64,000 nt of DNA, from NCBI RefSeq assembly GCF_029690045.1, contig NZ_CP121464.1:1922001-1986000 (forward strand). Direction: 5' to 3'. The notes beneath the pieces are model-generated. The model was not told where the DNA came from. It saw only the letters and a program-made list of their open reading frames with translations, and did no database searches. Of this stretch, positions 44,317 to 53,397 are shown piece after piece. The position numbers were made by a program, and so were the translations under genes. Each line of letters starts with the position of its first letter. The first letter of the stretch is position 1. This DNA comes from Janthinobacterium rivuli. GTDB taxonomy: Bacteria > Pseudomonadota > Gammaproteobacteria > Burkholderiales > Burkholderiaceae_D.

Positions 44317-45227
44317 TAGAAATACCCTGCTTTCTTGCGTTTTTCCATCGAGGCTTCGGAAGTCTGGTCATCCATGCGGGTGGCGCCACGTTCCGTGATT
44401 TGCGTGATTGCCGTCTCGGCGATGATGGCGTCGACCGTCGCCGCGTCGGACGATACGGGGCAGGTGCACGAGATATCGCCCACCGTGCGGAAGCGCACGA
44501 CTTGCGTTTCCACGGTCTCTCCTTCGCGCGGCGGCGTCAGATCCGTCAGCGGCACCAATAAACCGTTGCGCGGGATCACCTGGCGCTCGTGCGCGAAGTA
44601 GATCGGCGGCAATTCCAGTTGTTCGCGGGCGATGTATTGCCACACGTCCAGTTCGGTCCAGTTCGAGATCGGGAAGACGCGCATGTTTTCACCAGGATGC
44701 ACGCGGGTGTTATACAGGTCCCACAGTTCCGGACGCTGGGCTTTCGGGTCCCAGGCGCCGAATTCGTCGCGGAACGAGAAGATGCGTTCCTTGGCGCGGG
44801 CTTTTTCTTCGTCGCGGCGCGCTCCGCCGATGCAGGCGTCAAAACCGTGTTCGGCGATGGTTTCCAGTAAGGTCACGGCCTGCGCCGCATTGCGCGAATC
44901 CGTGGCCGGGTTGCGCAGGCGCACGGTGCCGCGCTTGATCGAGTCTTCCACGGAGCCGACGATCAGGCGTTCGCCCAGTTCCGCCACTTTCTTGTCACGG
45001 AAGGTGATGACTTCCGGGAAGTTGTGGCCCGTGTCGATATGCACGAGGGGGAATGGAAACTTGCCTGGGCGGAAGGCTTTCTCGGCCAAACGCAGCAGGA
45101 CGACGGAATCCTTGCCGCCGGAAAACAGCAGCGCGGGGTTGGCCGATTCGGCCGCCACTTCGCGCATGATGTGGATGGCTTCCGATTCAAGGCTGTCGAG
45201 GTGACGCTGGTTCAAAATATTGCTCAT
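44316..45227 (-). CDS. cysD: Sulfate adenylyltransferase subunit 2
   Basis: A 303-residue catalytic subunit of ATP sulfurylase. It has a PP-loop 'LLFSGGKDSVVLLRLAEKA', then 'VHIDTGHNFPEVI' and 'GGARRDEEKARAKER', and ends 'MEKRKKAGYF' as is typical. Forms the CysDN complex with the overlapping downstream cysN. Confidence 0.96.
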   Translation of the reverse strand: MSNILNQRHLDSLESEAIHIMREVAAESANPALLFSGGKDSVVLLRLAEKAFRPGKFPFPLVHIDTGHNFPEVITFRDKKVAELGERLIVGSVEDSIKRGTVRLRNPATDSRNAAQAVTLLETIAEHGFDACIGGARRDEEKARAKERIFSFRDEFGAWDPKAQRPELWDLYNTRVHPGENMRVFPISNWTELDVWQYIAREQLELPPIYFAHERQVIPRNGLLVPLTDLTPPREGETVETQVVRFRTVGDISCTCPVSSDAATVDAIIAETAITQITERGATRMDDQTSEASMEKRKKAGYF

Positions 45228-45266
45228 ATGGGTGCTTTCTTGTTCTGCTGAGTCTGTTGTGTCTGT

Positions 45267-45983
45267 TCAGGCTGCCACGGATTTGATGCGTATCAACTTA
45301 CCGTCCACCATGTGCAGGCCGCATTCCTTCGAATCCGGGTTTTCCCACCACCAGCGTCCGGCACGCACATCTTCGCCCGGCTGCACGGCCCGCGTACACG
45401 GTTCGCAGCCGATCGACGGGTAGCCTTGGTCATGCAATGCGTTGTAGGGCACGTCGTTGGCGCGGATGTAGGCCCATACGTCTTCTTCCGACCAGTCGGC
45501 CAGCGGATTGAATTTCGTCATCGCGTGCGCGGCGTCGTCTTCCTGCACGTGCAATTCGGCGCGCGTGGTGGACTGGGCGCGGCGCTGTCCCGTCACCCAG
45601 GCCTTGTTGCCAGCCAAGGCGCGGCCCAGGGGCTCGACCTTGCGGATGCGGCAGCATTCGCGGCGCATCTCGACGCTGTTGTAGAACGCGTTCAGGCCAT
45701 TTTGTTCCACGTAGGCGGCGACGGCTTCCGGCTGCGGGCGGTACAGGGTGATGTCGTGGTCGTAACGGGTCTTGACCTTGTCGAGCACGGCCAGGGTTTC
45801 CTGGTGCAGCCGGCCTGTTTCCAGGGAAAAGATGCCGATGGGCAGCTTCGCCTTGAGTATCATGTGGGTCAGCACCATGTCTTCGGCTGCCAGGCTGGAC
45901 GCGAACACGGCTGGCGAAAAATCCGCGGCGATACGTGTCAGCGTTTGCTCGGTGGCGTCAATCAAAGAAGTCAAATCGCTCAT
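45267..45983 (-). CDS. cysH: Phosphoadenylyl/adenylyl-sulfate reductase, APS type
   Basis: A 238-residue PP-loop reductase that makes sulfite. It carries the paired Cys motif 'RRECCRIRKVEP' and a second pair 'SIGCEPCTRAV', the four cysteines that bind a 4Fe-4S cluster in APS reductases; E. coli-type PAPS reductases lack them. The catalytic Cys is in 'DSKECGLH' near the C-terminus. No cysC is in the operon, which agrees with direct APS reduction. Confidence 0.94.
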   Translation of the reverse strand: MSDLTSLIDATEQTLTRIAADFSPAVFASSLAAEDMVLTHMILKAKLPIGIFSLETGRLHQETLAVLDKVKTRYDHDITLYRPQPEAVAAYVEQNGLNAFYNSVEMRRECCRIRKVEPLGRALAGNKAWVTGQRRAQSTTRAELHVQEDDAAHAMTKFNPLADWSEEDVWAYIRANDVPYNALHDQGYPSIGCEPCTRAVQPGEDVRAGRWWWENPDSKECGLHMVDGKLIRIKSVAA

Positions 45984-45992
45984 GATGGGTCC

Positions 45993-46553
45993 TCAGATGC
46001 CGGCCGCGTTGTCGAGGTCAGGATTCTGGCCTTCGCGCTGGTGGCGGCGGAACAGCGGCGACTTCTGATCCCACGATGCCTGGTAGGTTTCCGAAAAGAC
46101 CGACAATCCTTTCAGGGCGTCGTGGATGCTGCGATCCGGGCGCGTCGCATACGCGTCAAAGCCGACCCGGTGCATGGAAAACAGCTGGTCGCGCAGCACG
46201 TCGCCAATCGCCCGCAATTCACCCTGGAAACCGAGGCGGGCGCGCAGGTTGAAGGCGATGGAATAGCCGCGGCCATCCGTGAATTTCGGGAAGTCCACGC
46301 CGATGACGGGCAGTTGCGCCACGTCGGCAGCCAACTCTTCCGGGCGCTCGTCGCTGGCCAGCCACACGCCGATGTCGGGCAGGCGGGCGGTCAGGGTCTC
46401 GCGCTGGGCTTGCCATACGGGCAGCGGCACGATGACCTTGCCGGCAGGCACGACCACCGTTTCCGGCGTGTCGGTTTCATCGAGGCGCAGCAAGCCCCAG
46501 GTATTTGGCACCACGGCGGCGTTCTTGATGATTTCTTCGCGTACTTCAAACAT
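45993..46553 (-). CDS. DUF934 family protein of the sulfite reductase locus
   Basis: A 186-residue protein of DUF934, a family found next to cysI and cysH in many betaproteobacteria and proposed to serve as the electron-transfer partner or accessory of the sulfite reductase; this role is inference. Typical segments are 'GVDFPKFTDGRGYSIAFNLR' and 'GELRAIGDVLRDQLFSMHRVGFDAY'. ATG 46553 overlaps the cysI stop by 8 bp; the long open frame upstream is inside cysI and was rejected. It sits between cysI and cysH. Confidence 0.88.
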   Translation of the reverse strand: MFEVREEIIKNAAVVPNTWGLLRLDETDTPETVVVPAGKVIVPLPVWQAQRETLTARLPDIGVWLASDERPEELAADVAQLPVIGVDFPKFTDGRGYSIAFNLRARLGFQGELRAIGDVLRDQLFSMHRVGFDAYATRPDRSIHDALKGLSVFSETYQASWDQKSPLFRRHQREGQNPDLDNAAGI

Positions 46554-48234
46554 ATTCGTCTTCTCCCACCAGGTTGCCGACCGTGATCGGCGTTGCATAT
46601 ACGTGTTCCTTGAACGGCGCCACGCCCAGGCGCTGGGCCGTGTCGACGAAGCGCTCGCCTTCGTGGCGGTCGCGCACGTAGACGTGCAGCAGGCGGCCGA
46701 TGACTTCAGGCATCTGCAGGGAAGAGAACGAGGGTCCGATGATCTTGCCGATGGCCGCGTTGTTGCCTTGCGCGCCGCCGATCGACACTTGATACCATTC
46801 GCTGCCATCCTTGTCGACGCCGAGAATGCCGATGCTGCCCACGTGATGGTGGCCGCAGGCATTGATGCAGCCGGAAATGTTCAGTTCGATCTCGCCGATG
46901 TCGTGCTGGAAGTCGATGCTGTCGAAACGTTCCGCGATGGCGGCCGCGATCGGCAAGGACTTGGCGTTGGCCAGCGAGCAGAAATCGCCACCGGGGCAGC
47001 AGATCATGTCCGTCAGCAAACCGATGTTCGGCGTGGCCAGGCCGTGCGCCTTGGCTTCCTGCCACAGTGTGAATAGTTTCGACTGTTCCACGTCGGCCAG
47101 CACCAGGTTTTGCTCGTGCGTCACGCGCAGTTCGCCAAAGCTGTAGCGGTCGGCCAGATCGGCCACGAAGTCGATCTGCTCGGCCGTCGCGTCGCCGGGC
47201 GGCACGCCCGTTTTCTTCAGGGACAGCACCACGGCCACGTAGCCGGGACGCTGGTGCGGCTTGACGTTGCGCGCCAGCCAGTTCACATACGCCTTGTTGT
47301 CCGCGTGTTCCGTTTTGTAGTCGAGTTCCGGCAGGGCCAGGTAAGCAGGCGGATTGAAGAAGTCCGCCACGCGCTGCATTTCTTCGGCCGTCAGGGTTTC
47401 CGGACCATCTTTCAAGTCGACCCATTCCGCTTCCACCTGGCGCGTGAATTCTTCCACGCCGATGGCTTTCAGCAGGATCTTGATGCGCGCCTTGTATTTG
47501 TTGTCGCGGCGACCGTGCAAGTTGTACACGCGCATGATCGCCTGGATGTACGTCAGCAAATGTTGCCACGGCAAGAAGTCGCGCACGACGCTGCCCAGGA
47601 TCGGCGTGCGGCCCATGCCGCCGCCGGCCATCACCTTGAAGCCCACTTCGCCAGCGGCGTTGCGCACGGCCGTCAAGCCGATGTCGTGCACGGCGATGGC
47701 GGCGCGGTCTTCCTCGGCGCCATTGATGGCGACCTTGAATTTACGGGGAAGGGCGATGAACTCGGGGTGGAAGGTGCTCCACTGGCGCAACACTTCCGCG
47801 TACGGGCGCGGATCGATGATTTCATCGGCCGCCACGCCGGCGAACGGGTCCGATGTTGTATTACGGATACAGTTGCCGGACGTCTGGATCGCGTGCATTT
47901 CCACGGACGCCAGGTCCGTCAGGATATCGGGCGTTTGTTCCAGCTCGATCCAGTTGAACTGGATATTCTGGCGCGTCGTGAAGTGGCCATAGCCGCGGTC
48001 ATACTTGCGCGCGATGTGCGCGAACATGCGCATCTGCGTCGACGACAGCAAGCCATACGGCACGGCGATGCGCAGCATGTAGGCGTGGCGTTGCATGTAC
48101 AGGCCGTTTTGCAGGCGCAGCGGAATGAATTCCTCTTCCGTCAGTTCATTGGCGATACGGCGCGCAACCTGGTCTCGGTACTGGGCGATGCGTTCTTTGA
48201 TGATGAGGTGGTCGTACTGATCGTAATGGTACAT
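46546..48234 (-). CDS. cysI: Sulfite reductase (siroheme/4Fe-4S hemoprotein)
   Basis: A 562-residue assimilatory sulfite reductase of the nitrite/sulfite reductase family. The tandem domains are each visible; the iron-sulfur and siroheme ligands are in 'ICCPGGDFCSLANAK' and 'NISGCINACGHHHVG'. The siroheme/anion-binding stretch 'HAIQTSGNCIRNTTSDP' is present. ATG 48234 has AGGA upstream. It lies 80 bp after tauE and overlaps the DUF934 gene by 8 bp. No CysJ flavoprotein is seen, so electrons probably come from another donor. Confidence 0.94.
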   Translation of the reverse strand: MYHYDQYDHLIIKERIAQYRDQVARRIANELTEEEFIPLRLQNGLYMQRHAYMLRIAVPYGLLSSTQMRMFAHIARKYDRGYGHFTTRQNIQFNWIELEQTPDILTDLASVEMHAIQTSGNCIRNTTSDPFAGVAADEIIDPRPYAEVLRQWSTFHPEFIALPRKFKVAINGAEEDRAAIAVHDIGLTAVRNAAGEVGFKVMAGGGMGRTPILGSVVRDFLPWQHLLTYIQAIMRVYNLHGRRDNKYKARIKILLKAIGVEEFTRQVEAEWVDLKDGPETLTAEEMQRVADFFNPPAYLALPELDYKTEHADNKAYVNWLARNVKPHQRPGYVAVVLSLKKTGVPPGDATAEQIDFVADLADRYSFGELRVTHEQNLVLADVEQSKLFTLWQEAKAHGLATPNIGLLTDMICCPGGDFCSLANAKSLPIAAAIAERFDSIDFQHDIGEIELNISGCINACGHHHVGSIGILGVDKDGSEWYQVSIGGAQGNNAAIGKIIGPSFSSLQMPEVIGRLLHVYVRDRHEGERFVDTAQRLGVAPFKEHVYATPITVGNLVGEDEYV

Positions 48235-48314
48235 ATCAATTCCTAAAAAAGCCGGGGTGCTGGAAGATTGCCTGGGATTATGTTCTTGATACTGCTCTTG
48301 TCGCTCGTTCGGTA

Positions 48315-49088
48315 TTAATAGATTAGCTTTACTGCCACGCCGGTCAAGGTCATCGCCAGCAGCACTCGTAAAAACTTTTCCGGCACGGAGCGGGCCACCC
48401 AGGAACCGAGCGTGATGCCGGGCAGGGAGCCGACCAGCAAGGAGGCCAGCAATTCCCAATGGATGGAGCCGAGCCACCAGTGGCCCAGGGCGGCGATGGC
48501 CGTCAGGGGCACGGCGTAGGCGATGTCGGTGCCCGCCACTTCCGCCGAGCTCATGCGTGGATACAGCATCACTAGCAGGGTCGCACCGATGGCGCCGGCG
48601 CCGATCGACGAGACCGTCACCAGCACGCCCAGCACGGCGCCGGAAATAATGGTCGCGGCGGCAAGCTTATTACCTTGCAATTGTTTCTCAGGGTGCGCGT
48701 TGATCCAGGCCAGCATGCGGCCCTTGAAAATCAGTGCCACGACGGTCAGCAGCACGGAGCCGGCGATCGAGTAGCGGATGATCTGGCCGATTTCCGGCGA
48801 CAGGGTGCCGAACGATTTCAGCGCCAGGGTCGCGATGACGGCGGCGGGCAGGGCGCCGATGCACAGGCGCTTGACGATATCCCAGCGGATGGTGCCGCGC
48901 AGGCGGTGCGTCAGGGTGCCAGCGCTCTTGGTGATCGAGGCAAAAGCCAGGTCGGTACCCACGGCCACGGAAGGCGGCACGCCAAACAGCAGGGTTAACA
49001 GCGGCGTCATCAGCGATCCGCCGCCCACGCCGGTCATTCCTACGAGTAATCCTACGGCAAATCCTGAGACTATATAAGACAAAGTCAT
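48315..49088 (-). CDS. TauE/SafE-family sulfite/anion exporter
   Basis: A 257-residue membrane protein of the TauE/SafE family, with seven to eight hydrophobic segments and the typical 'GFAVGLLVGMTGVGGGSLMTPLL' start and 'SSIGAGAIGATLLVMLYP' midpoint. In a cys operon such proteins usually export sulfite or import sulfate-related anions; the direction here is inference. It is the first gene of the cys operon, divergent from cysB. Confidence 0.85.
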   Translation of the reverse strand: MTLSYIVSGFAVGLLVGMTGVGGGSLMTPLLTLLFGVPPSVAVGTDLAFASITKSAGTLTHRLRGTIRWDIVKRLCIGALPAAVIATLALKSFGTLSPEIGQIIRYSIAGSVLLTVVALIFKGRMLAWINAHPEKQLQGNKLAAATIISGAVLGVLVTVSSIGAGAIGATLLVMLYPRMSSAEVAGTDIAYAVPLTAIAALGHWWLGSIHWELLASLLVGSLPGITLGSWVARSVPEKFLRVLLAMTLTGVAVKLIY

Positions 49089-49117
49089 GCTTGCACCCCC
49101 AAAGTACCCGCAATAGT

Positions 49118-49136
49118 AATAAACTTAGTGTTTATT
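49118..49136. promoter_or_regulatory. LysR-type operator dyad between tauE and cysB
   Basis: AATAAAC-TTAGT-GTTTATT, followed by tandem ATATGCG units (about 49163-49177). The region of about 160 bp between the divergent genes is where CysB would bind; the assignment is inferred from position. Confidence 0.5.
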
Positions 49137-49248
49137 CCAAACTACTAAGTACGCATTTGCTTATATGCGATATGCGTATATGCATGAACGCAAAATCATG
49201 GGTGGGGCGGAAACTCGGCAAATCACGGCAATCTAGGGCAAACCAGCA

Positions 49249-50190
49249 ATGAATCTCCATCAACTGCGCTTCGTGCGCGAAGCGGTCCGGCAGAATTACA
49301 ACCTGACGGACGCCGCCAAGGCCTTGTTTACGTCGCAACCTGGCGTATCGAAAGCCATCATCGAGCTGGAGGAAGAACTGGGCGTGGATATTTTTACGCG
49401 CCATGGCAAGCGCATCCGCGGTTTGACGGAGCCAGGCCGCCTGGTGCTGGAGTCGGTCGAGCTGGTCATGCAGGAAATCGACAGCATGAAGCGCATCGGC
49501 AAGGAATTCGCGGCGCAGGACAGCGGCAGCTTTACCATTGCCACCACGCACACGCAGGCGCGCTACACCCTGCCCAAGGTGGTGCAAGCTTTCATGCTGA
49601 AGTTCCCGAAGGTAAGATTGTCTTTGCTGCAAGGAAATCCGCGCCAGATCGCCGAGATGGTGCAGCGCGACCAGGCCGATCTGGCCATCGCCACGGAATC
49701 GATCGCCGCCATCGATGGCCTGATTACCTTGCCATGTTATCAGTGGGAGCACGTGGTGGTGGTGCCGGTCGACCATCCGCTGCTCAAGTCGAAGTCCGTG
49801 ACCCTGGAAGAAATCGCCGCCTTCCCCCTGATTACCTATGACAGCGCGTTCGCCGGACGCAACAAGATCGACCATGCTTTTGTGCTGCGCGGCCTGAAAC
49901 CGGACATCTTGCTCGAAGCCATTGATGCGGACGTGATCAAGACTTATGTCGAGTTGGGCATGGGGATTGGTATCATAGCGGGTATGGCCTTCGATGCCGA
50001 GCGCGACAAAGGCTTGCGCGCCATCCCTGTCGGCCACCTGTTCGGCATGAATGTGTCGCGCGTGGCCGTCAAGCAAGGCGCGTATTTGCGCAGCTATATT
50101 TATACCTTTATCGAGTTGCTGACGCCGACCCTGAACCGCAAGCTCATCGAGCAGGCGATGAGCGGTGATAAAGAGCACTACGAACTATAA
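49249..50190 (+). CDS. cysB: LysR-family regulator CysB
   Basis: A 313-residue LysR-type activator of sulfur assimilation genes. The helix-turn-helix is 'LTDAAKALFTSQPGVSKAIIELE' with the CysB-typical start 'MNLHQLRFVREAVRQNYNLTD'. The effector domain carries 'TTHTQARYTLPKVVQAFM' (substrate-binding Thr/Gln region) and 'KTYVELGMGIGIIAGMAFD'. Divergent from the tauE-cysI operon, which it probably activates with O-acetylserine-derived signal. Confidence 0.95.
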   Translation: MNLHQLRFVREAVRQNYNLTDAAKALFTSQPGVSKAIIELEEELGVDIFTRHGKRIRGLTEPGRLVLESVELVMQEIDSMKRIGKEFAAQDSGSFTIATTHTQARYTLPKVVQAFMLKFPKVRLSLLQGNPRQIAEMVQRDQADLAIATESIAAIDGLITLPCYQWEHVVVVPVDHPLLKSKSVTLEEIAAFPLITYDSAFAGRNKIDHAFVLRGLKPDILLEAIDADVIKTYVELGMGIGIIAGMAFDAERDKGLRAIPVGHLFGMNVSRVAVKQGAYLRSYIYTFIELLTPTLNRKLIEQAMSGDKEHYEL

Positions 50191-50252
50191 ACAATGCAGG
50201 AAGTCGGCCGGGCGAGTTGCCTGGCCAAGATTATTTAAGAAGAGAAGAAACA

Positions 50253-50903
50253 ATGATTACCGATCAGCTTGCCAAATATTACGCCACCATCGCGCAGCAG
50301 TACGAGCGCGTCTATGCCAAGCCCGAACGCCAGGAAGACCTGGAAGTGTTGCGCGACAAGGTCGCCGACGTGCTGGAAGGCCACACCGTGCTGGAACTGG
50401 CTTGCGGCACCGGCTACTGGACGGAAGTGGTCGCCGAGTCTGCCGACTCCGTGCTGGCCACCGATGTCAACGATGAAATGCTGGCGCTGGCCCAGTCGCG
50501 CGGCTTGCCGGACAACGTCAGTTTCGCCAAGCTCGACGCCTTTAACTTGCCCGACGATCTGCTGGGCAAGTTCACGGCCGTGTTCGCCGGTTTCTGGTGG
50601 TCGCACGTTAAGCGCGAAGACCAGGATAAATACCTGAAGCAATTGCGCAGCAAGCTGGGCAAGGACATCATGCTGGTGTTGATCGACAATTCCTATGTCG
50701 ATGGCAGCAGCACTGTTATCGCGCGTACCGACCTGGAAGGCAACACCCACCAGTTCCGCACGACGGATGGGGGCGAGCGCTATGAAGTGCTGAAGAATTT
50801 CCCATCGGACAGCCACCTGCGCAAGAAGTTTGCTCACTCGGCCCGTGAAATCCGCATGAAGCGCCTGGAATACTACTGGCTGCTGAGCTGCCGCCTGAAA
50901 TAA
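50253..50903 (+). CDS. Class I SAM-dependent methyltransferase
   Basis: A 216-residue methyltransferase with motif I 'HTVLELACGTGYWTE', an acidic motif II ('LATDVNDEM') and 'FAKLDAFNLP' (motif III). The substrate is unknown. ATG 50253 follows AGAGAAGAAA; the gap to cysB is 62 bp so it could be cotranscribed. The family includes small-molecule and ubiquinone-type enzymes, and none is preferred. Confidence 0.82.
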   Translation: MITDQLAKYYATIAQQYERVYAKPERQEDLEVLRDKVADVLEGHTVLELACGTGYWTEVVAESADSVLATDVNDEMLALAQSRGLPDNVSFAKLDAFNLPDDLLGKFTAVFAGFWWSHVKREDQDKYLKQLRSKLGKDIMLVLIDNSYVDGSSTVIARTDLEGNTHQFRTTDGGERYEVLKNFPSDSHLRKKFAHSAREIRMKRLEYYWLLSCRLK

Positions 50904-50921
50904 AGCTGATCTGTCTATATG

Positions 50922-51020
50922 GTAGGTCGGATTAGCGGCGCAGCCGCGTAATCCGACACCGCCGTCTTGCCAACAATGTTGTCGGATTACGCGTGGCCTT
51001 GCCACGCTAATCCGACCTAC
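50922..51020. repeat. Nested inverted-repeat element (REP/BIME-like)
   Basis: Outer arms GTAGGTCGGATTAGCG (50922-50937) and CGCTAATCCGACCTAC (51005-51020), 16 bp, exact. Inner arms CGCGTAATCCGAC (50945-50957) and GTCGGATTACGCG (50981-50993), 13 bp, exact. The same core (GTCGG-TTA/TAA-CCGAC) recurs in a variant at 61509-61538. Non-coding. Confidence 0.8.
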
Positions 51021-51045
51021 GGTAAATAGGCCTTGCCGCCGCATG

Positions 51046-51069
51046 AGCCGCCCTCGGGCGGTTTTTTTT
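51046..51069 (+). terminator. Intrinsic terminator
   Basis: CCGCCC (51048-51053)/GGGCGG (51056-51061) followed by a T run. It ends the cysB/methyltransferase unit. Confidence 0.8.
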
Positions 51070-51087
51070 CGCCTGTTGTTTTTATCT

Positions 51088-51121
51088 GACAAGATGTTGT
51101 GCCAAAAAACAACATCTTGTC
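51088..51121. promoter_or_regulatory. Perfect 13-bp inverted repeat upstream of the porin
   Basis: GACAAGATGTTGT (51088-51100) and ACAACATCTTGTC (51109-51121) with an 8-nt loop. It lies about 90 bp before the porin start. No T run follows on the plus strand. It could be an operator, or a hairpin in the porin leader. Confidence 0.6.
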
Positions 51122-51212
51122 GATGTCATATTGTTGAAGTATTTGGTGGGCATGATTCGGTTCAGCAGCTGAGCAGCACCATTCTTGTCCAACCTAATGT
51201 AGAGAATCTCAA

Positions 51213-52160
51213 GTGAAAAAAATTACTCTGGCAGCATTGATCATCGGCACCTTCGCAGCAGCTACGGCACAAGCACAATCGAACGTCACCGTGTATGGCC
51301 TGGTTGACCTCGGTATTGCCAAGACCACTGGCCAGCCGACGGTACAACGTGAAAACAACGCGTCGCGCCTCGGTTTCAAGGGTACGGAAGATCTGGGTGG
51401 CGGCCTGTCCGCAATTTTCAACCTGGAAAGTGAATTCCTGGCTGACACCGGCGCGCAAAAAGGCGTGTTGTTCGACCGTCAAGCTTACGTGGGCTTGAAA
51501 GGCGCGTTTGGTACCGCCATCCTGGGCCGCACCAAGAACCTGGTCGATGGCACCATCGCCCGCGTCGATCCATTCAACACCTATGGCGTGGTCGGCAAGA
51601 ACAATGAAACCCTGCTGCGTTCGGGCGTCGGCTCGTCGCGCGTCAACAACGCCGTGACCTACAACAGCCCAAGCTTTGACGGTTTCGTGGGCAGCCTGCA
51701 ATACGTGCTGAGCGAAGTCAACAGCGCTGACGCGGGCGTGATTGGCCTGGCAACCTACGACAACGGCCCGATCAGCTTGCACGCCGGCTACGAAAAAGCC
51801 GTACAAGCAACGGCAACGGCCGCCAAGCCTGACCTGTGGTCCATCGGTGGCGGCTATAAATTCGGCCCGGCCAAGATCACGGCCGCCTACTCGAAGGGCG
51901 ACACCAAGGTAGCTGCCAACGGCGAATTCAAGTCCTACCTGATCGGCCTGAACTACACGGTTGGCGGCGGCGATGCCAAAGTGTCGTATGGCAAGCAAGA
52001 GCAAAGCAACAACAAGGTCAAGGATCAGGACACCATCAAGGAATTCGGCGTCGGCTACGACTACCACCTGTCGAAGCGTACCGACGTGTACGCTTACGCT
52101 GGCCGCGAGCGCGTCAAGTCGCTGACCTCGTACCAGATCGGTCTGGCACACAAGTTCTAA
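51213..52160 (+). CDS. Gram-negative general porin
   Basis: A 315-residue outer-membrane porin of the beta-proteobacterial OmpC-like family. Signal peptide (1 to about 22, ending AQAQ), then 'SNVTVYGLVDLGIAKTT', the conserved 'SRLGFKGTEDLGGGLSAIFNLES' and 'FDRQAYVGLKGAFGTAILGR', and a C-terminal Phe after 'SYQIGLAHKF', the BAM recognition signal. It should form a 16-stranded trimer. The start is GTG 51213. Preceded by the 13-bp inverted repeat and followed by its own terminator, so monocistronic. Confidence 0.93.
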   Translation: MKKITLAALIIGTFAAATAQAQSNVTVYGLVDLGIAKTTGQPTVQRENNASRLGFKGTEDLGGGLSAIFNLESEFLADTGAQKGVLFDRQAYVGLKGAFGTAILGRTKNLVDGTIARVDPFNTYGVVGKNNETLLRSGVGSSRVNNAVTYNSPSFDGFVGSLQYVLSEVNSADAGVIGLATYDNGPISLHAGYEKAVQATATAAKPDLWSIGGGYKFGPAKITAAYSKGDTKVAANGEFKSYLIGLNYTVGGGDAKVSYGKQEQSNNKVKDQDTIKEFGVGYDYHLSKRTDVYAYAGRERVKSLTSYQIGLAHKF

Positions 52161-52184
52161 GCAGTATTCGATGTGACGAAGTAG

Positions 52185-52207
52185 AAGGCGCCTGCGGGCG
52201 CCTTTTT
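52185..52207 (+). terminator. Terminator after the porin gene
   Basis: AAGGCGCC (52185-52192) pairs with GGCGCCTT, then a T run. It reaches the stop codon of the convergent kinase gene. Confidence 0.8.
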
Positions 52208-53397
52208 TATTGCATCGCCGCTGTTGCCGCTTCCGCATGCATGGGCAGCGAGATTTCGATGCGTGTGCCGCCCAGTTCGCTATCGGCACCGATATGGATG
52301 CTGCCATTCAAACCCCACACCCGTTCGCGCATGCCCAGCAAGCCCAGGGCCGTGGCTTTTTCCAGGTCGTGCTCGGCAATGCCGCGGCCGTCATCCTGGA
52401 TGGTGATGGCCAGCGAGGAATCGATGCGGTGCAGGGCGATGGTGATGTGGCTGGCCTCGGCATGGCGCGCGATGTTCGTCAGCGCTTCCTGCACGATGCG
52501 GTAGATGGCCGTGCTGCGCGCATCGTCGAGCACGAGGTCGGCCTCGTCGGCCAGCAAGTCGAAATGGATGGCGCGGCGCAACAGAAAGTCGTGGCGCAGT
52601 TTTTGCAGCGCAAAATACAAGCCCCCTTCATCGAGCGCGCGCGGACGCAGATTGCTGGCGATGCGCCGCAACGAGGTGATGGCCGTTACCAGCAAGCCAT
52701 CCATGCTGTGCAGCAACGCTTGCAGGGACGCGGTGGTGTCCGTGTGCTGGCGCACCAGGGTCAGGTCAACGCGCAAGGTGGCCAGCAGTTGCCCCAAGTC
52801 ATCATGCAGTTCACGCGCGATATGCTTGCGCTCTTCTTCGCGGATCGATTGCAGCGCGCTCGACAGTTCGCGCAGTTGCGAAAAGGAGCGGGCCAGTTGT
52901 TCATGCATCTGCTGGCGCGCGCTGATGTCACGCACGATGATGGTAAATACGCTCTGGCCGTCTTCCAGCATGGCCGAGAGCGAGCCTTCGAGGGGAAACA
53001 TGGCGCCGTCGCTGCGCCGTCCCGTCAGGGTGTAGTCGGTGGTGCGCCGGCCCGTCAGGCGCAGCTCCAGGTTGATGTCGCCAAACGGCGGATCGCCCTC
53101 GTGCTTGCCCAGGCCGCCCAGGGTGCGCAAGTCGCGCAGGATGTACTGGCCCAGGCGCATGCCGCGCATGCCGGCCGGCGTGTCGTCGAACAATCTGGCT
53201 GCCGCCGCGTTCGCATGCAGGATGATTTGCCGGCTGTCGATGCTGATGATGGCGTCGCTGGCGCTGTCGATGATGGCCTGGCCACGCGCCTGCCGTTGCC
53301 GGCGGGCTTTCAGGGGAGGAAACAAGCACAGCAAAAGCGCCGCCGCCATGCCCAACGGCAGGATACGCAGCAGTGTGGAACTGCCTCGGTCAGGCAT
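52207..53397 (-). CDS. PAS-containing NarX/DegS-type sensor histidine kinase
   Basis: A 396-residue kinase: one N-terminal transmembrane helix (about 12-30), a PAS domain (about 38-165: 'IIDSASDAIISIDSRQIILHANAAAARLF'), a HisKA_3 domain with phospho-accepting His in 'HIARELHDDLGQLLATLR', and an HATPase ('RIVQEALTNIARHAE', 'LGLLGMRERVWGL'). Such kinases normally pair with a NarL-type regulator; the neighbour is a LytTR regulator, so this kinase is probably an orphan. ATG 53397 has AAGGAGAG upstream. Confidence 0.88.
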   Translation of the reverse strand: MPDRGSSTLLRILPLGMAAALLLCLFPPLKARRQRQARGQAIIDSASDAIISIDSRQIILHANAAAARLFDDTPAGMRGMRLGQYILRDLRTLGGLGKHEGDPPFGDINLELRLTGRRTTDYTLTGRRSDGAMFPLEGSLSAMLEDGQSVFTIIVRDISARQQMHEQLARSFSQLRELSSALQSIREEERKHIARELHDDLGQLLATLRVDLTLVRQHTDTTASLQALLHSMDGLLVTAITSLRRIASNLRPRALDEGGLYFALQKLRHDFLLRRAIHFDLLADEADLVLDDARSTAIYRIVQEALTNIARHAEASHITIALHRIDSSLAITIQDDGRGIAEHDLEKATALGLLGMRERVWGLNGSIHIGADSELGGTRIEISLPMHAEAATAAMQ

